Positions 26,447 through 36,311 of a stretch of DNA of 64,000 nucleotides are shown piece by piece (the first letter of the stretch is position 1; each line of letters begins with the position of its first letter). The translations under genes and the position numbers were made by a program. Origin of the DNA: Bacteroidota bacterium. Lineage in GTDB: Bacteria > Bacteroidota > Bacteroidia > UKL13-3. The stretch covers positions 594,594 through 658,593 of the forward strand of contig JAIYAT010000035.1 in the NCBI GenBank assembly GCA_027488905.1, read 5' to 3'. Under the pieces are notes generated by a model. The model ran no database searches. It was not told where the DNA came from and saw nothing but the letters and a program-made list of their open reading frames with translations.

Positions 26447-27138
26447 GAAAAATTATAATTGCAATAGACGGTTATTCTTCATGCGGTAAAAGCACCATTG
26501 CCAAGGAATTGGCAAAAGCATTAAACTATCACTATGTAGATTCAGGAGCAATGTATAGGGCGGTAACCTTATTTTTAATACAAAATCATATAGACATTTA
26601 CCATCCAGAATTGGTTCAAAAGGCCTTAAAGGATATACAGATTAACTTTGGGGTCAATGAAGAAACTCAAACACAAATCACTTTGCTCAATGGAGAGGAT
26701 GTAGAAAATGAAATTAGGGTAAACTCGCGTGTGGCTAGTGCGGTGAGCGAAGTTAGTTCTATAAGTGAGGTGAGGAAGTTTTTAGTAAACCAACAACAAA
26801 TGTTAGGTGCACAAAAAGGGATAGTGATGGATGGAAGAGATATTGGCACTGTTGTTTTTCCTACAGCAGAATTAAAGCTATTTATTACGGCTGAACCAAA
26901 AATCAGAGCACAAAGAAGACTTGATGAATTGAAGTCTTTGGGTCAAAACACCACATTTGAAGAGGTTTTAGCAAACCTAACTAAAAGGGATGAAATGGAC
27001 TCTAATCGTCTTGACAGTCCACTCCTAAAGGCCAAAGATGCAATAGAGATTGACAACAGCAATCTTAGTCAGGATGAGCAATTCGCATTAATTATTGATT
27101 TGGTAAGAAAAACCAAAGGGCAAGAGCAACGTAACTAA
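26443..27138 (+). CDS. cmk: Cytidylate (CMP/dCMP) kinase
   Basis: A 231-residue nucleoside monophosphate kinase that converts CMP and dCMP to their diphosphates. The P-loop is GYSSCGKST, followed by YVDSGAMYRAVTLF, the CMP-binding MDGRDIGTVVFPTAELKLFITA, and RAQRRLDEL with KRDEMDSNR. Translation starts at GTG (26443), whose last two bases form part of the porQ TGA stop. The porQ-cmk neighbourhood is common in Bacteroidota. Confidence 0.95.
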   Translation: MRKIIIAIDGYSSCGKSTIAKELAKALNYHYVDSGAMYRAVTLFLIQNHIDIYHPELVQKALKDIQINFGVNEETQTQITLLNGEDVENEIRVNSRVASAVSEVSSISEVRKFLVNQQQMLGAQKGIVMDGRDIGTVVFPTAELKLFITAEPKIRAQRRLDELKSLGQNTTFEEVLANLTKRDEMDSNRLDSPLLKAKDAIEIDNSNLSQDEQFALIIDLVRKTKGQEQRN

Positions 27139-27152
27139 TCAAAATTCAAAAT

Positions 27153-30100
27153 ATGGTTAAAAAAATTATACTATCCATAGTTACTATATTTATTGGTACG
27201 ATTATTCACGCTCAAACCAATTACGCAAAACTGGTAAATCCTTTTATTGGAACAGGCGGACATGGGCACACATTTCCTGGGCCGGTAGTGCCCTTTGGAA
27301 TGGTGCAAGTTGGTCCAGACACTCGTGTGGATGGCAGCTGGGATGGCTGCAGTGGATATCATTTTGATGATACTACTTTATATGGATTTAGTCATACCCA
27401 CTTAAGTGGAACAGGTTGCAGTGATTTTGGAGATATCATGTTAATGCCAGTTAAAAGTGATAAGCCAGTATGGGAAGCCAAAACTTATAGCAGCAAATTT
27501 GACAAAGCCTCAGAAAAAGCCAATGTTGGGTATTATGCGGTTAAGGTTCATAATGATATTAATGTTGAACTTACAAGCAGTGCAAGGGTTGGGTTTCATC
27601 AATATACTTTTGAGGAGGAAGGCACTTACCAAATTGTTTTAGATTTATTTCATAGGGATAAGTTATTAGAAGGAAGTATCACTAAAGTTGGTGATAATGC
27701 CATACAAGGTTACAGGCGCAGTGAGGCTTGGGCAAAAGACCAATACACTTTTTTCTATATTGAATTCTCAAAGCCATTTGAACATTTTGATACCAGCAAA
27801 TCTCCTCTTAGAATTACATTCAAAAAAAGCGAAAAATATTATTGGATTGGACTTGGACTTGTTTTTATTGTTTTATTTTTAATTGCATTCTATTCCTTTA
27901 AAAGAAAACGTAAAAATGCAGCTCAATTGGCTGTAAATACAATTGGTTCAACAAAGAAACCTAGCCTTTTAATTTTTTCCATACCTTTTGTTTTGATTTT
28001 CCTGCTTGTGGCATATTTGGCATTTAATTTTGCACAAATTGAAGGTGTTGCAAACATGGGTTTTTCTATGAATAAAGGAGAAAAACTACATGTTAAAGTT
28101 GCAATAAGCTTAGTAGATGAAAATGGTGCAAAGCAAAATTTATTAGCAGAGGTGCCACATTGGAACTTTGATAAAACAATTGAAGATGCCCAAAAATTAT
28201 GGAATGAAGAGCTATCTAAGATTGAAGTAAAAGGAGGGAATCAAGCACAAGACACAATATTTTATACTGCATTATACCATTGCTTTATACACCCTTCCTT
28301 AGCCAATGATGTTGATGGAAGATACAGGGGTAGAGACAATAAAATATACACGAATAAGGAATTTAATTATTACTCTGTATTTAGTTTGTGGGATACCTTT
28401 AGGGCATTACATCCCTTGTTTAACTTGGTTCAACGCGAAAGAAACAAAGACTTTATTAAAACATTTTTAGCACAATATCAACAAGTGGGAAGAATGCCAA
28501 TGTGGGAATTGGCAAGCAATGAAACCGATTGTATGATTGGATATCACTCTGTGAGTGTGGTGGCAGATGCTTTGGCAAAAGGAATTGATGGGTTTGATAA
28601 AAACAGCTTATTAGAGGCCGTGAAAGGAACCGCAGAAAATCATCCTTATGGCGCACAATTGTTTACCAAAAATGGCTTTTTAAGTGTTGAAGACGAAAGC
28701 CAAAGCGTGAGTAAAACTTTAGAATATGCCTACAACCATTGGAGTGTTCAACAAATATTTGAACACTACAAGGAAAGTAACAACATACCAAAAGGGATTA
28801 ATCCAAATAATTGGCAATATGTATTTAACCCAAAAACAGGGTTTATGCAACCCCGCAGCAATGGCGGTTGGCAGCATCCTTTTGATCCTAAAGAAGTGAA
28901 TAACAACTATACGGAGGCAAATGCCTGGCAATACACATTTTTTGTACCACAAGATGTAGAAGGATTAATTAAGGTAATGGGTGGTGCAGCAAACTTTGAG
29001 GCAAAACTTACAGAATTATTTGAAACTAGTTCTCAAACCACAGGCAGAACACAAGCCGATATCACAGGCTTAATTGGCCAATATGCGCACGGCAATGAAC
29101 CTAGCCATCATATGGCTTATTTATACAATTATGTTGGTAAACCTCACTTAACACAACAAAAAGCGCATCAGATTTTAACAACCCTATATCATAATGCTCC
29201 TGATGGCTTAAGTGGCAATGAAGACTGCGGTCAAATGAGTGCCTGGTATGTATTTAGTGCAATGGGTTTTTACCCAGTAACACCTGGTAAAAATAGTTAT
29301 GAATTAGGTACAAGCTTGTTTAATGAAATTAAAATAAAAACAGGCAATCAACTGAACCAATTAAAATTTAATAAGACTTCAGAAAAGCAAATTTATGTTT
29401 CCGCAAAAAGTACCAATCTAAGTTTTGCAGAACTTACTAAATATGCAGATAACAAAGAAAAAACTATTGTTATAGATTATGAATTTGATTGTTCAGAAAA
29501 ACCCTATGCACCTTTAATGCGCTCGGATAGTACTAACAAATCCGTCCTTTTACCTATACCCATCATAGACGTTAAATCGAAATCTTTTAAGGACAGCCTA
29601 TTGATTAGTATTTATTCAAATTTTAAATTAGAAGAAGAAGCATTAAGTTATGAAATAGAAAATTCTGAAGGGAAAATTTTGAAAAATGAACCCTACAAAG
29701 CACCCTTTTATATTCATGAAACTTGTGTTATAAAGGCAACTTTAAAAGCAAATGGGGCTTATGGAAAGGCCAATGCAAAATTTGTTCGCATGACACACCA
29801 ATGGAAGGTTAAATTGATCAATAGCTATAACCAGCAATACACTGCTGGTGGACCAGAAGGTTTGATAGATGGCTTATATGGAGAAACAGATTGGCATAAA
29901 GGAGCTTGGCAAGGTTATCAAGGAAATGATTTTGAAGCAGTTTTAGAACTTGAGGAAGAAACTACCCTCCAAGAGGCGAGTGCTAACTTTTTACAAGATC
30001 AGCGTGCATGGATTATGATGCCTAAGTCATTTTTAGTTTATACTTCAATGGATGGTGTTAACTATACCTTGCAAGGCACAAAAAATAGTAGTGTGGCAGA

Positions 30101-30266
30101 AGATTTCGACGGGCCTTTGGTTCAAACCGAAACCTTAACCTTTGACAAACCTGTTAAAGCACGTTTTGTGAAAATGGTAGCCAAAAATTACGGCAAACTG
30201 CCTACATGGCATTTAAGCGCGGGAGAAAATGCCTATATTTTTGTAGATGAAATAAGTGTTAAATAA
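27153..30266 (+). CDS. GH92 alpha-mannosidase with an internal two-helix membrane insert
   Basis: A 1037-residue exported glycosidase (signal peptide MVKKIILSIVTIFIGTIIHA). GH92 enzymes are calcium-dependent exo-alpha-mannosidases. Family segments are clear: NPFIGTGGHGHTFPGP with GMVQVGPDTR at the start, YSVFSLWDTFRALHPLF, YHSVSVVADAL, QYAHGNEPSHHMAYLYNY and NEDCGQMSAWYVFSAMGFYPV. After the catalytic domain come a CHB_HEX_C-like segment and a discoidin (F5/8)-like carbohydrate-binding domain up to the end. Unusually, residues about 229-249 and 271-291 are two strongly hydrophobic helices separated by a basic KRKRKN loop. They interrupt the N-terminal beta-sandwich before the segment MNKGEKLHVKVAISLVDE. 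This could anchor the enzyme in a membrane. Confidence 0.9.
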   Translation: MVKKIILSIVTIFIGTIIHAQTNYAKLVNPFIGTGGHGHTFPGPVVPFGMVQVGPDTRVDGSWDGCSGYHFDDTTLYGFSHTHLSGTGCSDFGDIMLMPVKSDKPVWEAKTYSSKFDKASEKANVGYYAVKVHNDINVELTSSARVGFHQYTFEEEGTYQIVLDLFHRDKLLEGSITKVGDNAIQGYRRSEAWAKDQYTFFYIEFSKPFEHFDTSKSPLRITFKKSEKYYWIGLGLVFIVLFLIAFYSFKRKRKNAAQLAVNTIGSTKKPSLLIFSIPFVLIFLLVAYLAFNFAQIEGVANMGFSMNKGEKLHVKVAISLVDENGAKQNLLAEVPHWNFDKTIEDAQKLWNEELSKIEVKGGNQAQDTIFYTALYHCFIHPSLANDVDGRYRGRDNKIYTNKEFNYYSVFSLWDTFRALHPLFNLVQRERNKDFIKTFLAQYQQVGRMPMWELASNETDCMIGYHSVSVVADALAKGIDGFDKNSLLEAVKGTAENHPYGAQLFTKNGFLSVEDESQSVSKTLEYAYNHWSVQQIFEHYKESNNIPKGINPNNWQYVFNPKTGFMQPRSNGGWQHPFDPKEVNNNYTEANAWQYTFFVPQDVEGLIKVMGGAANFEAKLTELFETSSQTTGRTQADITGLIGQYAHGNEPSHHMAYLYNYVGKPHLTQQKAHQILTTLYHNAPDGLSGNEDCGQMSAWYVFSAMGFYPVTPGKNSYELGTSLFNEIKIKTGNQLNQLKFNKTSEKQIYVSAKSTNLSFAELTKYADNKEKTIVIDYEFDCSEKPYAPLMRSDSTNKSVLLPIPIIDVKSKSFKDSLLISIYSNFKLEEEALSYEIENSEGKILKNEPYKAPFYIHETCVIKATLKANGAYGKANAKFVRMTHQWKVKLINSYNQQYTAGGPEGLIDGLYGETDWHKGAWQGYQGNDFEAVLELEEETTLQEASANFLQDQRAWIMMPKSFLVYTSMDGVNYTLQGTKNSSVAEDFDGPLVQTETLTFDKPVKARFVKMVAKNYGKLPTWHLSAGENAYIFVDEISVK

Positions 30267-30855
30267 ACGGAATAAACATAGGTACCTTTTGTTTATACAG
30301 TTTATATGCTTCTCCAAATTGTTTACTCAACTTAGCTTCCTCTAGGTAAGTTCCAATGATTAGGTAAGCCACAGAAATAAGTACAAAAATTAGGGTCGTA
30401 TCAAAAGGTTTGTAAAGCAAATAGCCAAACAAAAACATAAAAGTTGCCGAATATAAAGGGTGTCTAACATATTGGTTTAAACCTTTACTATTTAGGGTTG
30501 AACCAATGGCCGCATTAAAAGTAGCTAGTTGATATTGTTGTAACCCTAAAAATTCATACTTATCATAATGCCTAAAACTTAAAGCCATGATAAGAAATGA
30601 AAGCAACATGAGTACAATCGCAATGGCTGAAAAAAACGAATTCACTTGAAATAGCACAAGGCTTTGCAGTTGTCTTTGGTATAAAAATGCAATGGCAAAT
30701 AATAGCAAGGATTGTGCATTATACAAGATTCTATAAAAACGTTTTAAAAATGGGAATTGCTGAGAGAGCTTTGTTTTAATGCTTTCTAAGGCCAGAATAC
30801 TATGTGGAATATAAAACAGTAACCATAGTAAGATTAAGATTAGGTAACTTTTCAT
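30259..30855 (-). CDS. NnrU/isoprenylcysteine methyltransferase-like membrane protein
   Basis: A 198-residue polytopic protein with five to six hydrophobic helices. The C-terminal part QYVRHPLYSATFMFLFGYLL, followed by GTYLEEAKLSKQFGEAYKLYKQKVPMFIP, is the SAM- and substrate-binding signature of the ICMT/PEMT/NnrU membrane methyltransferase group. The substrate is unknown. It converges on the GH92 gene with an 8-bp overlap. GGTTTAAACC (30474) and GGTTGAACC (30496), variants of the interspersed palindrome, lie within it. Confidence 0.75.
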   Translation of the reverse strand: MKSYLILILLWLLFYIPHSILALESIKTKLSQQFPFLKRFYRILYNAQSLLLFAIAFLYQRQLQSLVLFQVNSFFSAIAIVLMLLSFLIMALSFRHYDKYEFLGLQQYQLATFNAAIGSTLNSKGLNQYVRHPLYSATFMFLFGYLLYKPFDTTLIFVLISVAYLIIGTYLEEAKLSKQFGEAYKLYKQKVPMFIPFI

Positions 30856-30933
30856 AAGTTCAAGTATACTATCTGATTTTGAATTCTCTTTCTGTTTAAC
30901 TTGAATAGTTGATTGACCTTAATTTATTAAAAT

Positions 30934-31293
30934 CTACTTCATTTCTTGTCCAAAAGTGAGCAAATTATAATCTGGGTCTAACAAAGAGAATTCAATTTGG
31001 CCCCAAGGTTTTGGTTCAATCCAACCCCCAGAAGAAAACAAAAGATTTTGTTCAATTGCCAGTTTATGTAAGGCTTCTATATCATTTGTTCTGATATAAA
31101 CCTGTCCATAATTTTCCAATGGATTAAGATTTTCGAATTCAAAAAATTGCAATTCTACCTCATCCTTTTTGAGCAATAGGTAATTAGGATAATCAGTAGC
31201 ACCAATATCCATAAAACCCAATTGATGAATATAGAAACTCTTGGTAAGATTTTTACTTCTCATTGGAAGTTTTGGAATAATAGAGGTTATCAT
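30934..31293 (-). CDS. VOC-family protein (glyoxalase/bleomycin resistance-like)
   Basis: A 119-residue single-domain protein of the vicinal oxygen chelate fold. The two beta-alpha-beta modules start at IPKLPMRSKNLTKSFYIHQLGF and QVYIRTNDIEALHKLAIEQ, and it ends with the family closing segment WGQIEFSLLDPDYNLLTFGQ. Members bind antibiotics such as bleomycin or act as metal-dependent enzymes, and the sequence does not decide which. It is monocistronic, with about 289 bp of non-coding DNA upstream. Confidence 0.85.
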   Translation of the reverse strand: MITSIIPKLPMRSKNLTKSFYIHQLGFMDIGATDYPNYLLLKKDEVELQFFEFENLNPLENYGQVYIRTNDIEALHKLAIEQNLLFSSGGWIEPKPWGQIEFSLLDPDYNLLTFGQEMK

Positions 31294-31582
31294 AAGATAT
31301 TTAAAAGGCTCAATTTAAGCATTATTTCATTTTATTTTTTATGGAGGTATGTTTGTAAAAAATTCTTTTGTTTTCGGTTTGAACCCATTTATGCTATTTA
31401 ATCCAAACAATATTGATAGCACTTTTTTCCAAGCTTTTGGTATTCATAAGAAATAACCCAAAACACCAAAATAAGTTTAGTATAAAAATACATGTCTAAT
31501 GTATTTTATTTATCTTTCACGACTTCTAAATTCAATGATTCTAACAATACTAAACTTCCATTAGGATCTTAAGCCACTATAA
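31294..31582. other. Intergenic region with one interspersed palindrome
   Basis: 289 bp between the divergent VOC and rlmF genes. I see one TTCGGTTTGAACC copy (motif 31376-31385) and AT-rich sequence. No convincing small gene or hairpin was found. It is the last copy of the palindrome before a 17-kb stretch with none. Confidence 0.6.
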
Positions 31583-32566
31583 ATGACGCTAGAATCAAAA
31601 AAAGAACATCCACAAGAAAAATTAAATCTACATCAGCGAAACAAACACCGCGGGAGATATCCTTTAAAAGATTTATGTATTAGCTACCCAGCATTAAAAG
31701 CATATGTTCATGTAAATGATTTTGAAGATGAATCCATAGACTTTTCAAATCCGAAGGCAGTAACCATGCTTAATGCGGCCCTCTTAAAACACTATTATCA
31801 AATAGATTTTTGGCAAATCCCAGCAGGTTATTTATGCCCTCCTATTCCAGGTAGAGCCGATTATTTGCATCATATGGCCGATGTATTAGGTAGTTCCTTA
31901 AATGGTAAAATTCCAACAGGTAGTAAAATCAAATGCCTAGATATAGGTGTTGGTGCAAATTGTGTTTATCCAATTATTGGACAAAGGGAATATGGCTGGA
32001 GCTTTGTTGGTTCAGACATTGACCCCATTGCCTTAAATTCTGCAGAGAAGATTGTTAAAAACAACACAGTTTTAAAAAATAAGATTAGTCTTAAGTTACA
32101 AAGCAATGAAGAAGCTATTTTTAAGGGTCTGTTTGAACACAATGAAAGATATGACCTAAGTATTTGCAACCCTCCTTTTCATGCCTCCATGGAAGAAGCA
32201 AAAGCTGGAACCTTAAGAAAACTAAGCAACTTAAAGCAACAACGTGTAAATAAAGTAATGTTAAACTTTGGCGGTCAAAGTCAAGAATTGTGCTGCAAAG
32301 GTGGCGAGGTTCAATTTATAAATAACATGATTTTGCAAAGTAAACATTATGCAAAAAACTGTTTTTGGTTTTCGAGTTTAGTATCAAAATCAGAGCATCT
32401 AGAAGGCATTTACAAAAACTTGGAAAAGGCAGGAGTTAAGCAAGTAAAAACCATCCCCATGAGCACTGGAAATAAAATAACAAGAATTGTGGCCTGGACA
32501 TTTTTAGACAAGCCAGCCGAAAAGCTTTGGGTACAAGAATGGAAAGAAGCATTCAAATTAGATTAA
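31583..32566 (+). CDS. rlmF: 23S rRNA (adenine1618-N6)-methyltransferase RlmF
   Basis: A 327-residue SAM-dependent methyltransferase that modifies A1618 of 23S rRNA. It has the family N-terminus HQRNKHRGRYPLKDL, WQIPAGYLCPPIPGRADYLHH, a SAM site CLDIGVGANCVYPIIG, and the catalytic NPPFHASMEEA. It converges on the acyltransferase gene with a 4-bp overlap, which also marks the left edge of the polysaccharide region. Confidence 0.95.
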   Translation: MTLESKKEHPQEKLNLHQRNKHRGRYPLKDLCISYPALKAYVHVNDFEDESIDFSNPKAVTMLNAALLKHYYQIDFWQIPAGYLCPPIPGRADYLHHMADVLGSSLNGKIPTGSKIKCLDIGVGANCVYPIIGQREYGWSFVGSDIDPIALNSAEKIVKNNTVLKNKISLKLQSNEEAIFKGLFEHNERYDLSICNPPFHASMEEAKAGTLRKLSNLKQQRVNKVMLNFGGQSQELCCKGGEVQFINNMILQSKHYAKNCFWFSSLVSKSEHLEGIYKNLEKAGVKQVKTIPMSTGNKITRIVAWTFLDKPAEKLWVQEWKEAFKLD

Positions 32567-34521
32567 TTCAAAATTGGTTTTATGATGGAAACAATATTCT
32601 CTTTATGAAAATAAGTTCCCTCGTAACTTAAATGATCATCATCAAAATAAAGGACATTACTATCTAAGGTAATTTTCACATTATTACCTTCAGTCATATT
32701 CTGAAAAACATCATATACCAAAATATTCATAAATCTTTTACTTAAGGATTGTATTAATTCATTTTTTTGAAAAACCAAGGCATTATTACCAATTAATACC
32801 ATATTTGAGGAGATTTTAGGTTGAATATCGAGGTAGGTTAAATATTGATCAACGTTAATATTTTCTTTAAATGGCAATAACGGAGGTTGAGTAAAAAGTA
32901 GAACTTTAATATTTTTCTTCTCTAAGAAAATGAGCAAATCATAAAAATTAGAATCAATCTCATCATACCTAACATCCCAACGACAAGCTATTACAACAAT
33001 TTTTGGTTTCCATTTTTCTATATTTTCAACAATAGATTTAGCGTACGCTTTTCTTTGTAATTTTGAGAAATTATTGTTTTCAACTTGCAAATCTAAATCC
33101 CTAATATTGAAAAAAGGACTTGTACCATTTGAGGTATAGCATGAAAGAGAGGTTTTAAATTCATCTGAAATTTCACTTAATAATTTTGCCCACATTACTC
33201 CATGAGAATCGCCTAATAATAACATTTTAGGCATTCCAAAATGTTCGCTTTCTATTATTCCTTCATTTTTATAGGCGTCTTTAAACTTTTCCTGTTTCTT
33301 TGGAAAATGTATATTTTGTGTTAGGTTATTCTCTTTTAGAAATGTTCTTAATCCACTTTGATTGGGAATAATATTATAATATTCCATATAGGATATTTGC
33401 TTTAAGTAATTACTCTTATAATTGGTATTAAATAAATCTGATTGAAGATAAATAGTTAGCCCACTTACTACAATAAAACCAAGTAGAACTATTTTTGGTG
33501 TATGAATGTACCTACGCGTTTTATTTTCAATAAATACAAATGTTAGAATTGATAGTAAAAAGGTTAAAAACAATTCAAATCCATTTAAAATATGACGATT
33601 AAAATGGCACAAATTAATTGGCATATTATTCATCATAATAATGATTACCCAATGCCAAAGATACAAGGAATAGGAAATTTTACCAATAAAAACAAGGATT
33701 TTCATGGATAAAAATTTACCAATTAATTCATTAGTGGAACTATACAAGATAATCAATATTGATCCTATTATTGGGAATATCACCGTAAAATCAGTGGTCT
33801 TAGCTCCAAAAAAATAAGACCAAACAATCATCACAAAACCGATTGATGAAAAAAATAGATTTGTAAACGAATTCTGACCTTCACGAATTTTTATAAGACT
33901 TACTAGGCCACCTATCGAAAGCTCCCAAATTCTAGTAGGAAGCATATAAAAAGCAAAATCAATATTTTCACTAAAAGTAATTTTATAAATAAAAAAAACA
34001 AAACTTGCTATGGTAATAAGCAAAATTGGGATGAAAAAATTCTTAAAAAATTTATAGGAAAAAAACAGAAAAAAAGGATAAAAAAAATAAAACTGTTCTT
34101 CAACAGAAAGCGACCATGCATGCAAGAAAAAAGATTGTCCAGACTTTTCACCCCAATAATCTCCGAAATCAAAAAGGGCATGAAAATTAAAATATGAGAA
34201 AATTAAAGGAAATACATCTTTACTAATACTCTTAACAGTTGGTTTAAAAACAAAGAACGAAGCAAATATTAAGGTAAAAAGCACCACACTTAATAGTAGT
34301 GGAAATAATCTTTTTATTCTCCTTATCCAGAAACGATAAAATGAAAAGTTTTGATTTTTTATATCATTGGTCAGAATCCCAGTAATAAGATATCCAGAAA
34401 TAACAAAAAAAACATCAACCCCCATGTATCCCCCTCTAACATTATTATATCCTAAATGAAATAAAATAACAGGGATAATTGCAACAGCGCGTAATCCATC
34501 AATTTCAATTCTGTATTTCAT
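32563..34521 (-). CDS. OafA/YrhL-type O-acyltransferase (acyltransferase-3 plus SGNH)
   Basis: A 652-residue membrane enzyme predicted to O-acylate surface glycans. The start at 34521 (MKYRIEIDGLRAVAIIPV) fits the family; an ATG four codons earlier is possible. The acyltransferase-3 domain has about ten helices with the RAVAIIPVILFHLG histidine, GGYMGVDVFFVISGYLI and AWSLSVEEQFYFFYP. The C-terminal periplasmic SGNH domain (about 420-652) shows GDSHGVMWAK (Ser nucleophile) and DDHLSYEGT (Asp-His pair). This is the two-domain OafA layout. It is transcribed away from the glycosyltransferase operon across a 743-bp spacer. Its sequence is very AT-rich. Confidence 0.92.
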   Translation of the reverse strand: MKYRIEIDGLRAVAIIPVILFHLGYNNVRGGYMGVDVFFVISGYLITGILTNDIKNQNFSFYRFWIRRIKRLFPLLLSVVLFTLIFASFFVFKPTVKSISKDVFPLIFSYFNFHALFDFGDYWGEKSGQSFFLHAWSLSVEEQFYFFYPFFLFFSYKFFKNFFIPILLITIASFVFFIYKITFSENIDFAFYMLPTRIWELSIGGLVSLIKIREGQNSFTNLFFSSIGFVMIVWSYFFGAKTTDFTVIFPIIGSILIILYSSTNELIGKFLSMKILVFIGKISYSLYLWHWVIIIMMNNMPINLCHFNRHILNGFELFLTFLLSILTFVFIENKTRRYIHTPKIVLLGFIVVSGLTIYLQSDLFNTNYKSNYLKQISYMEYYNIIPNQSGLRTFLKENNLTQNIHFPKKQEKFKDAYKNEGIIESEHFGMPKMLLLGDSHGVMWAKLLSEISDEFKTSLSCYTSNGTSPFFNIRDLDLQVENNNFSKLQRKAYAKSIVENIEKWKPKIVVIACRWDVRYDEIDSNFYDLLIFLEKKNIKVLLFTQPPLLPFKENINVDQYLTYLDIQPKISSNMVLIGNNALVFQKNELIQSLSKRFMNILVYDVFQNMTEGNNVKITLDSNVLYFDDDHLSYEGTYFHKENIVSIIKPILN

Positions 34522-35264
34522 TATTTTGCTCAAAATGACTTAGGGGTTATTGAAATCATCTTTAAATTAATGAAATGAATCAACTAACAAAAATAACAAT
34601 TTCGAGTAAAATGATTACACTAAGTCGAAATTTATAAAGTATTTGAAATTAATTAAATAAAAAGCCTCGTATTGACCCAACACCATTTCAAAATCATCTT
34701 GTTCAAAATTTTGTTCATTAAAAATGCATTTCAAAAAATGGGAATTATTCATTTATTTAAATTTCAGTTAGGCATTCATTTACAAGATAAAAAACAAAAG
34801 AGTTGTTAATCCTATTGATTCAATTTTGATTCAGGAGGCAAAAGGTGAAGAGGTAATTGAGATTCCTTTAATTCTCCTAATACCGATTTAGACCTTGTTT
34901 TAATAGATAATCACCAGATTTAAAGCTAAGCCATTCTAACTGTGCAGCAATCCAGTTAAATTCATCACCCGATAAATCTCCTAATAAAAGGGTAAGACAT
35001 TCTGTTAAGCGTTTTACTTGAATAGCATTCATTAAAAAGGTTTTATACTTCGAAGATAGCCTAATGGAAGAAAGCAAAAAATTAACTTAATAATGCTTGT
35101 ATCAACATACAAGAGGAAACTCAAATTTTTTTTTATCTAAATATTTAATTAACATTGGTTATGTTAGGTAAAAGGAGCATTTAATTAATAAAATAAATGG
35201 ATAAAGCATCAGATTCTATGGGTAATTGTTTTGCTGAAAACTTATTTTTTATTTCAATTCATTT
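34522..35264. other. 743-bp AT-rich intergenic spacer at the edge of the polysaccharide locus
   Basis: Located between divergent acyltransferase and glycosyltransferase genes. It is strongly AT-rich with many short poly-A and poly-T runs and contains a small open frame with a cNMP-binding-like beginning (34877-35077, listed separately). No RNA gene, repeat or clean terminator was recognised. Its length is unusual for this otherwise compact region and suggests eroded sequence. Confidence 0.6.
34877..35077 (-). pseudogene. Possible remnant of a cyclic-nucleotide-binding (Crp-like) regulator
   Basis: A 66-codon frame ending LSGDEFNWIAAQLEWLSFKSGDYLLKQGLNRY. The order of a short helical lead-in followed by L-x-F-K-x-G-D-Y-L-L-K-Q-G resembles the first strand of cNMP-binding domains, but it stops where the domain should continue. 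Beyond the stop another minus-strand frame stays open for a short distance (towards about 34810), compatible with a frameshifted remnant. Evidence is weak. Confidence 0.25.
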
Positions 35265-36311
35265 ATGAACCTATTCATCAATGGAAGATTCTTAACACAG
35301 CGCTTGTCTGGTGTACAACAATTTGGAATTGAAATTTGCAAAGAATTAATCAGTACCTGTGATTTAACTATTTTAGTTCCTGCAAAAGTTGAGTTAAGAA
35401 CAAAGGAATTCGATGATAAGATAATGCCAATAGGCAAACTTGGTGGGCATTTATGGGAACAAATTGAGTTGCCTTTTTTTATTAAAAAGCAGAAGAATGC
35501 AGTTTTATTAAACCTATGTAATACAGCCCCAATAAATCTAAGGGAACAAGGAATAACAGTGCATGATTTAGCATTTGCAATTGATCCTAAATGGTTTGAT
35601 TGGAGATTTAGTATGTTTTATAATTTTCTAATTCCAAGGATAGTAAGGGCCAGTAAACATATATTTACGGTATCCGAAACTATAAAAGGGGAAATAATAA
35701 ACGCCTATAAAGTTTCAAATAGTAAAATTAGTGTATTGGGAAACAAGGTTTCAAATAAGCTTATAGAAGCCGATATAACCAGTATGGAAAACCTAGGCTT
35801 AAAAGAAAAAAACTTTTATCTGATGGTTGGTTCAAACAACCCGAGAAAAAATTTCAAATTTGTTGAAAATTTATTTCTAACAGACTTAAAGCAATTAACA
35901 CTTGTAATCGTTGGAGGTTCCCACGAGGCTTTTAATTCAACAGAATCAGTTAACAGTGAAAATATTATTTATTTAGATTTTGTAAAACTTGGTGAGTTAA
36001 AATGGTTGTATGAAAATGCAATAGCATTGATTAATCCTTCAATTTATGAAGGATTTGGCATTCCAAATTTAGAGGCAATTGCTTGCAAAACATTGGTATT
36101 TTGTTCTAATATTCCAGTTTTCAAGGAGATTTATAAAGATAGCGTTTGTTACTTTGAGTTAAATGATAATCAATCTTTAAAAGCGCTTATTTTGGAACAA
36201 CAATTGCAACCAGCAAGCTTTGAAATTTTCAAACAAAAAGGAACATTAATATTGAATGCCTTTCAGAATCGAAATAGGGCAACAGAAATTTTAAATGTAA
36301 TGAGCAAATGA
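35265..36311 (+). CDS. Family 4 (GT-B) glycosyltransferase
   Basis: A 348-residue cytosolic glycosyltransferase for surface-glycan assembly. The N-terminal half begins MNLFINGRFLTQRLSGVQQFGIEIC, and the donor-binding half contains FYLMVGSNNPRKNFKF and the GT4 E-x7-E motif in YEGFGIPNLEAIAC. Donor and acceptor are unknown. It is the first gene of a plus-strand operon and overlaps the next gene by 4 bp (ATGA). Confidence 0.88.
   Translation: MNLFINGRFLTQRLSGVQQFGIEICKELISTCDLTILVPAKVELRTKEFDDKIMPIGKLGGHLWEQIELPFFIKKQKNAVLLNLCNTAPINLREQGITVHDLAFAIDPKWFDWRFSMFYNFLIPRIVRASKHIFTVSETIKGEIINAYKVSNSKISVLGNKVSNKLIEADITSMENLGLKEKNFYLMVGSNNPRKNFKFVENLFLTDLKQLTLVIVGGSHEAFNSTESVNSENIIYLDFVKLGELKWLYENAIALINPSIYEGFGIPNLEAIACKTLVFCSNIPVFKEIYKDSVCYFELNDNQSLKALILEQQLQPASFEIFKQKGTLILNAFQNRNRATEILNVMSK

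Noticed and set aside
34760..34905. A small plus-strand gene in the 743-bp spacer
   Set aside because: A frame reading about 35 residues exists but lacks a start codon, a ribosome-binding or promoter signal, or any recognisable motif.
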